DNA of 64,000 nt from Algoriphagus taiwanensis. Lineage in GTDB: Bacteria > Bacteroidota > Bacteroidia > Cytophagales > Cyclobacteriaceae. Made by a program: the position numbers and the translations under genes. Of the stretch, positions 46,891 through 54,238 are shown piece after piece. A model generated the notes under the pieces. That model did not search any database. It was not told the DNA's origin and saw nothing but the letters and a program-made list of their open reading frames with translations. The stretch covers positions 1 through 64,000 of the forward strand of contig NZ_BTPE01000012.1 of the NCBI RefSeq assembly GCF_036245645.1, given 5' to 3'. Positions within the stretch are counted from its first letter, which is position 1, and each line of letters begins with the position of its first letter.

Positions 46891-48975
46891 ATGCGAAAAT
46901 TCCTTTCCTTAGTCTTCATTTTTCTTTCTTGGGAAGGTTTGGCACAGCAGGTTTTTCAGTTTGACCAGGAAAAAAAAATCCAAATTTCCGGTCAAGAAGT
47001 CCCAATTCCATTTTCTCAGGGAATCAATTCGGCCCAAATTCAAACTATTGACCTAACGGGAGATGGAGCAGAGGAATGGGTGATCTGGGACATCAATTCC
47101 CGTCAACTTCAGGTTTTTGAGAAAAGCGGGGAAAACTTCAATCTACGACCCGAGTTCGCATACTTTTTCCCTGCAGATATTAGCGGATTCTTTGTTTTGG
47201 CAGATTATGATCGAGATGGGAAAAAGGATTTGTTTACCTCCACTCCTCTTGGCATCAAGGCCTACCGCAATACTTCCACTGGAAACCAGATTTCGTGGTC
47301 GGTTGCCCAAAACTTCCTTCGACTCGAGGGAGCCAATAATATCCCAGCCAACAATCTTGACACGCCTCTTCTACAAGACGTAGACGGAGACGGGGACTTG
47401 GATTTGGTAATTTTCAACTTTGCTGTAGGTGACTTTCTGGAGTTTTACCAGAATACCTCTGTCGAGCGAAAAGGAAGCCCGGATATCGATGGCTTCGCTT
47501 TTCCAATCCGGCATTGGGGTAATTTTGAATTTTGCGCCTGCGAACAGATCAGTTTTGGGCAAACTTGTGATGGGAGGCCACTTGATTTTGGAAGTAGAAT
47601 GGAAGAAATCTCCCGAATTTTGCATGCCGGCGGGCATAGTATTTTGTACAGGGACTTCACTGGGGACGATATTCCCGATTTGCTCTTAGGTCGGGATGAG
47701 TGCAATACCTTATATTTTCTTCCCAATTCGGGAACTTCTGCAAACCCCAGATTCACCACGTTTTCAACTCAGGTTCCGGAATTTGGAGATTTTCCCGTTT
47801 TTCCCCGATTTCATGTTGGACAATTTATTGAAGATGATATTATCGTAAGCCTCAATACCAACGAGACCTCCGCTCCTTTTGGCATCGACTTCGCCAACTC
47901 GGTAGTGAGGCTGGAGAAAAATACAGGAGTGATCAGCCCGATTCTACAGGATCAACTTTTTGATTTGGGAGAAAATGTCAGACCCTATTTCAAAGGAAAT
48001 GTCTTTGCCGGAGAACTCTGGCTGACTGCCAATGTAAAATCAGCTGAAGCTGTCAAAGGTCAAGCGTATCGACTAAGCTATTCCGGAGATCAGTTTGAAC
48101 TGTTGAATGAAGATTACCTAGGATTGTCCGATCTAAATCTGCTTGAAATTCAACTTATTGAATACGGAAGTACACAAAACCAATCCTATCTTTTGATCTC
48201 TGGTGTACGAACCAATAATGGAGTTCCTTCTCAGGTTATACTTCGGAGTCAAGGAGCAAGTTGGACTGATTTTTCACTATCAGGCTTAAGCCTTCGGGTA
48301 GGAGATCAACTCACTTTTTTCCCTTATCAGGGAAAAGACCAACTGCTTGTCGCTGTGCAAAATGGAAGCCTGACGCTCTACGAAGTAGATTTGGAAGCCC
48401 GAACGGCGACGTTGAAAACAGCCAATTTCCTGGGTTATCAGGACAATCCTGCCAATCGAAATCTGAGTGTGGCAGTCCGGATTCAGGATCAACCTGACCT
48501 ATACACCGTGGATCAAACAGGACGGGTTTTTCTGGTCAAGGACATGATGAACTCGGAGGTCCGGGAGGAAGTCTTGGTCAAAATCGGAGATCAAAATCTG
48601 CCTTTCCGACTGGGAAGAAATACCTGGATTTCGGTGGTCAATCCGGCATTTAATGAAAACGTAGACCTAATTTTGGGAAGCAGAGGTGGAGGAATTACCT
48701 ATCTGAAATCCATAAAATCCGATTCTCCATCCGACGGTGAGCTCTTGGTTAAAGTCTATCCCAATCCGACCAATGGACCATTTAAATTGATTTCCAATAC
48801 CGAAGTAAAAGGGCGTTTGATCAATTCTTTGGGACAAATCCTGATAGAGGAAATCCAAATTCCCGCCAACCGGGAAGTAGAAATCCAAGCCCAAACCCTT
48901 CAGCCGGGACTTTACTTTTTGCAACTGGAAACAGAAGATCGGAAAGTGGTGGTGAAGAAGGTAATGGTGAGGTGA
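46891..48975 (+). CDS. secreted VCBS/FG-GAP-repeat protein with a type IX secretion signal
   Basis: A 694-residue protein. A Sec signal (MRKFLSLVFIFLSWEGLAQQ) is followed by repeats with Ca-binding loops typical of FG-GAP/VCBS propeller blades: DLTGDGAEEWVIWD, ADYDRDGKKDLFTS, QDVDGDGDLDLVIF and RDFTGDDIPDLLLG. The last ~80 residues form a T9SS type A sorting domain (VKVYPNPTNGPFKLISNTEV, then SLGQILIEEIQIP, LQPGLYFLQLETEDRKVVVK), so the protein is carried across the outer membrane. The binding partner is unknown. Confidence 0.88.
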   Translation: MRKFLSLVFIFLSWEGLAQQVFQFDQEKKIQISGQEVPIPFSQGINSAQIQTIDLTGDGAEEWVIWDINSRQLQVFEKSGENFNLRPEFAYFFPADISGFFVLADYDRDGKKDLFTSTPLGIKAYRNTSTGNQISWSVAQNFLRLEGANNIPANNLDTPLLQDVDGDGDLDLVIFNFAVGDFLEFYQNTSVERKGSPDIDGFAFPIRHWGNFEFCACEQISFGQTCDGRPLDFGSRMEEISRILHAGGHSILYRDFTGDDIPDLLLGRDECNTLYFLPNSGTSANPRFTTFSTQVPEFGDFPVFPRFHVGQFIEDDIIVSLNTNETSAPFGIDFANSVVRLEKNTGVISPILQDQLFDLGENVRPYFKGNVFAGELWLTANVKSAEAVKGQAYRLSYSGDQFELLNEDYLGLSDLNLLEIQLIEYGSTQNQSYLLISGVRTNNGVPSQVILRSQGASWTDFSLSGLSLRVGDQLTFFPYQGKDQLLVAVQNGSLTLYEVDLEARTATLKTANFLGYQDNPANRNLSVAVRIQDQPDLYTVDQTGRVFLVKDMMNSEVREEVLVKIGDQNLPFRLGRNTWISVVNPAFNENVDLILGSRGGGITYLKSIKSDSPSDGELLVKVYPNPTNGPFKLISNTEVKGRLINSLGQILIEEIQIPANREVEIQAQTLQPGLYFLQLETEDRKVVVKKVMVR

Positions 48976-49012
48976 TTTTTCTTTCCCACAGACCTGCTTG
49001 CAGCAGGCAAGT

Positions 49013-49048
49013 TTTCACTGATTAAAAGCACAGATGGACACAGATTTT
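49013..49048. repeat. CACAGAT-type dispersed repeat fragment
   Basis: The stretch around CACAGATGGACACAGAT is a short direct repeat of CACAGAT. It resembles intergenic fragments seen in many Bacteroidota and other genomes. It is non-coding and lies between the T9SS cargo gene and the ParE gene. Confidence 0.35.
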
Positions 49049-49054
49049 GAAGAG

Positions 49055-49077
49055 TTTTTCTTGCCCAACAAGAAAAA
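49055..49077. terminator. hairpin between the T9SS cargo gene and parE
   Basis: TTTTTCTTG (49055-49063) pairs with CAAGAAAAA (49069-49077) around a five-base loop. The arms are A/T-rich at their outer ends, so they double as T tracts in either direction. It lies between convergent genes. Confidence 0.5.
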
Positions 49078-49092
49078 TTCAGGACGAGAAGA

Positions 49093-49392
49093 TCATTCCT
49101 GGATTCGCCTTTTTAAATCCATTCTGGAATGTAAAAACCGGATTATTTGGATAGTAGTGTCATCCGATTTTCGGTAAAAAATCAAATGCTCTCCCGATTT
49201 GTAACCAAAAATTTCTGAATTGATTTCGGGGTAATTTTTTCCCATATGAGGGTTATTAGCCAATTCTTGACAATCAAAAAGTAGGCTCAAATAATATTTA
49301 TCAGCTTGATTCTCTGACCAAGTTTGGAAAGTGTATTCCCAAATGTCTGATAAGTCATCAATAGCTTTTTGGGACAAAAGATAGTTAGCCAT
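49093..49392 (-). CDS. RelE/ParE-family toxin
   Basis: A 99-residue toxin: MANYLLSQKAIDDLSDIWEY at the N-terminus is typical ParE. KNYPEINSEIFGYKSGEHLI gives the central strands, and IQIIRFLHSRMDLKRRI the C-terminal strand and helix with the H-x-R-M/x-D pattern of ParE. ParE toxins poison DNA gyrase; RelE relatives cut mRNA. The sequence favours ParE. It overlaps the antitoxin by 8 bases. Confidence 0.88.
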   Translation of the reverse strand: MANYLLSQKAIDDLSDIWEYTFQTWSENQADKYYLSLLFDCQELANNPHMGKNYPEINSEIFGYKSGEHLIFYRKSDDTTIQIIRFLHSRMDLKRRIQE

Positions 49393-49633
49393 TCCTCTTT
49401 TTTGCTTTCAGTGATTCCAGATGTTTTTGGGGATCAAAGTCCTCTACAATACCGCTTTCCATTCCTTCTTGAATGGCGTTCTTCAATGCTAAAACCTTGT
49501 TTTCCTCCTCTTCCAGCAATCGCAAGCCTGCACGAATGACCTCGCTGGCACTCGAATATCTTCCCTCCGATACTTTATTGTCCACGAAACTTTCAAAATA
49601 ATCCCCTAAAGAAACTGAAGTATTACGTCCCAT
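49385..49633 (-). CDS. ParD-like antitoxin
   Basis: An 82-residue ribbon-helix-helix antitoxin: RNTSVSLGDYFESFVDNKVS, then RYSSASEVIRAGLRLLEEEE, the near-universal ParD pattern. The C-terminal half binds the toxin (IVEDFDPQKHLESLKAKKRN). Upstream is a perfect 9-base inverted repeat (49654-49674) that is the likely operator. Confidence 0.9.
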   Translation of the reverse strand: MGRNTSVSLGDYFESFVDNKVSEGRYSSASEVIRAGLRLLEEEENKVLALKNAIQEGMESGIVEDFDPQKHLESLKAKKRNG

Positions 49634-49653
49634 AATTTTTCCTTTTTTTATAA

Positions 49654-49674
49654 AATTACCAATTTTTGGTAATT
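49654..49674 (-). promoter_or_regulatory. ParD operator candidate
   Basis: AATTACCAA (49654-49662) and TTGGTAATT (49666-49674) are exact complements around TTT, 21 bases before the antitoxin start codon on the minus strand. This is the place where ParD-type proteins repress their own operon. Confidence 0.65.
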
Positions 49675-49777
49675 AATCATTTTTCAGATTTCTGAATTTT
49701 AGCTTTCTACCTTTCCAACAATCCCATTTGCCCACCTCCTCCAAAAGCTCTAGCTTAGGACATAGAATAAACAACCC

Positions 49778-51478
49778 ATGAAAAACATTTCCTTTTTAAT
49801 TCTTTCCCTGATTTTCCTATGGTCCTGTACTTCAGGCCCGGAAAATCCTGCCGATTCGGTTTACCTCAATGGAACCATCTACACAGTAGATGAAACCAAT
49901 CCCAAAGTAGAAGCCGTGGCTGTAAAAGACGGTTTGATCCTTGCTGTGGGCACCACTGAAGAAATCCAAGCCTATGTTGGCGAGTCTACCGAAGTAATCG
50001 ACCTGCAGGGTAAAACCATGACTCCGGGCTTTATCGAATCCCACGCTCACCTGATGGGTATTGGGTACAACAAGCTGGAACTCGACCTGATGTACGTCAA
50101 AACCTATGACGAACTAGTCGAAAAAGTAGCCGAGGCGGTTGCCAAAGCCAAACCCGGAGACTGGATTACCGGTCGGGGATGGCATCAGGACAAGTGGATC
50201 GAAAAGCCTGATAAAATGGTAAAAGGCTTCCAGACCAACGAGCCTTTGAATGAGGTGTCCCCCGACAATCCCGTATTCCTTCGTCACGCTTCCGGTCACG
50301 CTTCTTTTGCCAATGCCAAAGCTTTGGAACTCGCCGGAATCGCCAACCTAAAAGGAGAGAGACCGGGAGAAGTCGAAGGCGGAGAAATCATCACCGACGA
50401 ATTAGGCAATCCTACCGGAGTTTTGACTGAAAGAGCCTCCAATCTTGTGGCTCGATTGGTCCCTGAGGAAACTCCCGAGCGAGCCGAGGAGGCCTTGACC
50501 TTGGCCTTACAGGAACTGGTAGAGAAAGGTATTACTTCATTCCATGATGCGGGTTCCGGTCAGGATGTTATCGACTTGGTTCAAAAATTTAAAAATGAAG
50601 GCAAACTCACCGTTCGCCAATACATCATGCTCACCGGTCGTCAGCCGGAGCTTTTGGAAGAGTGGTACAAAAAAGGCCCGATGATCGACTCAGACCACAT
50701 GCTCACTGTACGATCGATCAAGTTGAATTGCGACGGAGCATTGGGGCCTAGGGGTGCTTGGCTGCTGGAAGACTATGCAGACCGACCGGGACATCGAGGC
50801 CATGAAACTTTGCCAATGTCAGTAGTGACTGAAGTATCCGAAAAGGCTCTTCCGCTTGGTTTTCAGGTTTGCTCCCATGCTATCGGGGACCGAGCGAATC
50901 AGGAGATTTTGGATCGGTATGAGGCGGCTTTCGCCAAGTTTCCAGATGCCACAGACCATAGATTCCGCATCGAGCATGCCCAGCATTTGCATCCGGATGA
51001 TATTCCAAGATTTGGAGATTTGGGTGTGATTGCGGCCATGCAGGCGATTCACTTGAGTTCGGATCGCCCTTGGGCCATCGACCGATTGGGTGAAAAACGC
51101 ATCATTGACGGAGCGTATGTATGGCAGAAGCTATTCCAAACAGGTGCAAGAATCTGTAATGGAACCGATGCACCTGTGGAGCCTGTAGATCCGATTCCTT
51201 CTTTTTATGCCTCCGTGACTCGCAAGACTTTGGAAGGACTTCCGGAAGGAGGCTATGAGGGTGATCAAAAAATGACCCGAGAGCAGGCCCTGAAGTCCTA
51301 CACATTGGATGGTGCCTATGCCGAATTTGAGGAAAATTTCAAAGGCTCAATCGAGGTTGGAAAAGCGGCTGACTTCACCGTTTTTGATCAAAATATTATG
51401 GAAGTACCAGAAGATGAAATCCTGAAAACTCAGGTTGCCATGACCGTGATGGGGGGAAAAGTGGTTTTCAAAAAGTAG
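49778..51478 (+). CDS. lipoprotein, YtcJ-like metal-dependent amidohydrolase
   Basis: A 566-residue amidohydrolase-superfamily enzyme. A lipoprotein signal ends at IFLWSCTSGP. Motifs are the metal-binding FIESHAHLMGIGYNKLEL, the SFHDAGSGQ segment, IKLNCDGALGPRGAWLLEDY, VCSHAIGDRANQEILDRYEA and RIEHAQHLHPDDI (metal ligand His), with NGTDAPVEPVDPIPSFYASV at the end (metal-binding Asp). The YtcJ subgroup has unclear substrates, with N-acyl or cyclic amides proposed. It is a single gene with a terminator. Confidence 0.87.
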   Translation: MKNISFLILSLIFLWSCTSGPENPADSVYLNGTIYTVDETNPKVEAVAVKDGLILAVGTTEEIQAYVGESTEVIDLQGKTMTPGFIESHAHLMGIGYNKLELDLMYVKTYDELVEKVAEAVAKAKPGDWITGRGWHQDKWIEKPDKMVKGFQTNEPLNEVSPDNPVFLRHASGHASFANAKALELAGIANLKGERPGEVEGGEIITDELGNPTGVLTERASNLVARLVPEETPERAEEALTLALQELVEKGITSFHDAGSGQDVIDLVQKFKNEGKLTVRQYIMLTGRQPELLEEWYKKGPMIDSDHMLTVRSIKLNCDGALGPRGAWLLEDYADRPGHRGHETLPMSVVTEVSEKALPLGFQVCSHAIGDRANQEILDRYEAAFAKFPDATDHRFRIEHAQHLHPDDIPRFGDLGVIAAMQAIHLSSDRPWAIDRLGEKRIIDGAYVWQKLFQTGARICNGTDAPVEPVDPIPSFYASVTRKTLEGLPEGGYEGDQKMTREQALKSYTLDGAYAEFEENFKGSIEVGKAADFTVFDQNIMEVPEDEILKTQVAMTVMGGKVVFKK

Positions 51479-51503
51479 AATTCTGAAGTAAAAAGTCAAA
51501 AAA

Positions 51504-51541
51504 GACCTTCCAAGTTTCGTAAAACTGGAAGGTCCTTTTTA
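51504..51541 (+). terminator. terminator after the amidohydrolase gene
   Basis: GACCTTCCA and TGGAAGGTC pair with further AGTTT/AAACT pairing inside, and a T run follows. Confidence 0.7.
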
Positions 51542-51736
51542 TAGAGCTTATCTTTCATTCCAAGATTTCAATCCAATCTGTCGCATACCCAAGAAGAAAA
51601 TGGTATTACTTCAGTATGGGTAAGATTCAACTAGACCATGGAAGCAATTTTCGCTCTCAAAGTGACATTTTTTATCATTTTGTATCTATGAAAAATACAT
51701 TTTTATTATTATTGTCTTTTTCAAGACTTCATTTTC

Positions 51737-51744
51737 TAATTTTG
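51737..51744 (+). promoter_or_regulatory. possible -7 box of the DUF4143 ATPase gene
   Basis: TAATTTTG matches TAnnTTTG, with TTG at 51712-51714 in roughly the right place. The box lies only 4 bases before the ATG, so the mRNA would be almost leaderless. This is tentative. Confidence 0.3.
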
Positions 51745-51748
51745 AAGT

Positions 51749-53071
51749 ATGAAAGAGATCTTAAAAGATATTCTCGCTGAAAATTCAACCCGGCAACTCA
51801 GGAAAGAATTGGTGCAAAGAGATACCAAGCTGTTTGTGGACTTACCCAAAATGCAAGCAGTTCTCGGACCTCGTAGGGTGGGGAAAACTTCGGCCATGAA
51901 CCTGTATATGCAGGAGCTTTCAAAATCCAAAGGACTGAATTCCTCACATCTGATCTATTTCAACTTTGAAGACGAACGTATCCACTTTACTCCTAATCAG
52001 CTTGATCTAATCCTTCAGTCCTGGAGAGAGTTGCATCCTGAGGTGGATTTTGAGGACTGCTACTTTTTCTTCGATGAAGTCCAAGCCGCTCCGGGATGGG
52101 AAAAATTTCTCAATCGGATCAGCGAGACATACACCAAAAAAATCTGCTTTACAGGCAGCAATAGCCGACTCCTGCATACTGAAGTCAATACGGTGCTTCG
52201 GGGAAGGAGTATTGCACTGGAGCTTTTGCCACTTTCTTTTCAGGAATTTTGCAGGTTTTACAAGCATCAGCCTGTGACTTACGGTCCGGAGAAAAGCACC
52301 ACGGAAGCCTATTTCAAAAAGTATCTTTTTCAGGGTGGATATCCGGAACTTACCGGCTTAACAGAGCCCGGCCTCCACGTCTCTTATCTTCAGGAATACT
52401 ACAATACGATGCTCCTTAGAGACATCATTGAGTACCATCAGCTCTCCAATTTCTACTATTTAAGATCGCTTTTTCGTCTGGCCGCAGGTAGCGTTGGACA
52501 GGCCGTATCGGTAAGAAGGTACTTCAATCAGCTCAAATCCATGGGCTATTCCGTAGGATTAAACTCTCTATATGAGGTTCTAAATCACGCCGAGGATGCT
52601 TATCTCTTCAAACGGATCGGTCGATTTGACCACTCTCCAGGAAAGTCAGAAAAGTCCGACAAAAAGACATATTGGATCGATAATGGACTTTTGAATGCCT
52701 TGGTTGGCATCCAACCTGAACGTAACGGGGTGTTGTTGGAAAACCTGGTGTTTCAGCACCTTTATCGACGCTACGGCTCGATCTATGAGCAAAGGATATT
52801 TTACTACTCGGATCAATCTCACGAATGTGATTTTGTGGTTTTAAAAGAAAATGAAGACCCTCTCCCCATTCAGGTCACCTGGTCTATGGAGCAACTGCAT
52901 ACCAGAGATCGGGAAATCAAAGGTGTCCTAAAAACCTGCGCTTACGCAAAAGTAAAAAAAGGACTCATTCTCACTCTTGAAGAATCCTTAACCTTGGAAT
53001 TTGATGGGGTGAAAATCGAGGTCATGCCTGTATGGAGATGGCTACTCGAGCAGGACAACCAAAGGTCATAA
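51749..53071 (+). CDS. AAA ATPase with DUF4143 C-terminal domain
   Basis: A 440-residue protein with an N-terminal P-loop ATPase (VLGPRRVGKTSAMNLYMQEL, Walker A near residues 39-47), Walker B DCYFFFDEVQAAPGWEKFLN, sensor FTGSNSRLL, and a C-terminal DUF4143 region (ENLVFQHLYRRYGS, then the PD-(D/E)xK-like HECDFVVLKENEDPLPIQVT). This family has been linked to DNA-associated functions and abundant lineage-specific expansions, but no activity is established. The flanks are AT-rich and no partner gene is adjacent. Confidence 0.85.
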   Translation: MKEILKDILAENSTRQLRKELVQRDTKLFVDLPKMQAVLGPRRVGKTSAMNLYMQELSKSKGLNSSHLIYFNFEDERIHFTPNQLDLILQSWRELHPEVDFEDCYFFFDEVQAAPGWEKFLNRISETYTKKICFTGSNSRLLHTEVNTVLRGRSIALELLPLSFQEFCRFYKHQPVTYGPEKSTTEAYFKKYLFQGGYPELTGLTEPGLHVSYLQEYYNTMLLRDIIEYHQLSNFYYLRSLFRLAAGSVGQAVSVRRYFNQLKSMGYSVGLNSLYEVLNHAEDAYLFKRIGRFDHSPGKSEKSDKKTYWIDNGLLNALVGIQPERNGVLLENLVFQHLYRRYGSIYEQRIFYYSDQSHECDFVVLKENEDPLPIQVTWSMEQLHTRDREIKGVLKTCAYAKVKKGLILTLEESLTLEFDGVKIEVMPVWRWLLEQDNQRS

Positions 53072-53082
53072 ATCCAATCAGA

Positions 53083-54090
53083 CTAAAACTTCTCAATCCC
53101 CACAAAATACAAATCAAATCCCCCTAAACCCCCGGGCCGATTGGAAGAAAAAATCATCAGGCGATTGGTAAAATCATAATACTCAAATACAATAGGCCTA
53201 AACTCGTCCGAGGCTGAATTGATACTCGGTCCAAAGTTGACCGGCTCAGTCCAGCCATTGGCTGTTTTTTGGGAATAGTACAGGTCAAAGCCTCCATATC
53301 CTCCGGGACGATCTGAGGCGAAAACCAGCAGGTCCCCATAGACAAAGGGCATGTGATCATTGGAGGAGGTATTAATGGAGAGCTTTCGGGTTGTCTTCGG
53401 CGTATCAGACTCCAAAAACTGAAGCAAGACCTGTCCTGTGGGAATTTCTACCTCATAGATATCAAACTGTCCATCTTTATCAGAGGTGAAGATCACCGCT
53501 TCAGGCTTTCCATTCTGTACAGGATCAGCCCCTTTGCGGAAATTTAGCCCATAAAAACTGGGGTACATCTCATTGAAGCCTTCACCCAAGATGGAAACCG
53601 GATGATTTTCTGACCTGTAATCAAAAGGACCCGTTTTCTCAAACTCATTGAAGAATATCTTGGTCTCTGTACCGCAGGTCCTTGAAAAAAGTCGGTAAAA
53701 AACCCCATCTGAAAACCCGGCAGAATAAGGCCCCCGCTCCTCACAGTCGGAATTCATCTCAAAAAGCTGATTTCTGATCACATCATTCTGCCCGACAACT
53801 GAACCGACGTCAAAAGAAAAAGTACCCGTTTCCTTGCTTTGGAATAGGCCGATTGCCCTGGCATCCAAATCAAAATTTTCTCCCTTTGTCGGGGCATTGG
53901 TCGAAAAAATCAAGGTTTCCCCGGCCTGAAAATAGTCCGAGACAAAGTCCGAATTCATTTCATCGTATTGAGTATTCAGATCCAATAAATTGACTGGTTT
54001 CTCATACGGGAAAGTCCCGACTTTCAGGTTGAATTTTTCACGACATCCCAGAAAAATAAAAGGCAATAGAAAAAATAGCTTAGACTTCAT
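53083..54090 (-). CDS. PD40-repeat lipoprotein
   Basis: A 335-residue lipoprotein (start MKSKLFFLLPFIFLGC, with the Cys at residue 16; two further ATGs upstream add residues without a better signal). The mature part has PD40 / WD40-like propeller repeats: LLVFASDRPGGYGGFDLYYS and FSSNRPGGLGGFDLYFVGI are two clear copies, and AVIFTSDKDGQFDIYEVEIP a third. Similar proteins form parts of TolB-like or OmpA-linked envelope assemblies in Bacteroidota. It is divergent from the S9 peptidase. Confidence 0.8.
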   Translation of the reverse strand: MKSKLFFLLPFIFLGCREKFNLKVGTFPYEKPVNLLDLNTQYDEMNSDFVSDYFQAGETLIFSTNAPTKGENFDLDARAIGLFQSKETGTFSFDVGSVVGQNDVIRNQLFEMNSDCEERGPYSAGFSDGVFYRLFSRTCGTETKIFFNEFEKTGPFDYRSENHPVSILGEGFNEMYPSFYGLNFRKGADPVQNGKPEAVIFTSDKDGQFDIYEVEIPTGQVLLQFLESDTPKTTRKLSINTSSNDHMPFVYGDLLVFASDRPGGYGGFDLYYSQKTANGWTEPVNFGPSINSASDEFRPIVFEYYDFTNRLMIFSSNRPGGLGGFDLYFVGIEKF

Positions 54091-54238
54091 GATGTACATT
54101 TTTTCCAATGAGTTTAGTCAAAGAACGAATTCCAACCCCACAAATGCTACAGAATTGCAAAAAATAATTGCCATAGATCCCAAACCTACCTTCCCCTCCA
54201 AAAAAATCCCCTATTTTCCCTTTCAAATTGATTTACTC

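Noticed and set aside
51749..53071. A defence island centred on the DUF4143 ATPase.
   Set aside because: No restriction, helicase or other defence gene adjoins it. DUF4143 ATPases are common single genes, so the context does not support the claim.
53990..54238. Extended N-terminus for the S9 peptidase, with the frame open from 53990.
   Set aside because: The extra 83 residues lie over the divergent lipoprotein's start region and place the Sec signal peptide in the middle of the protein. ATG 54239 gives a clean signal peptide.
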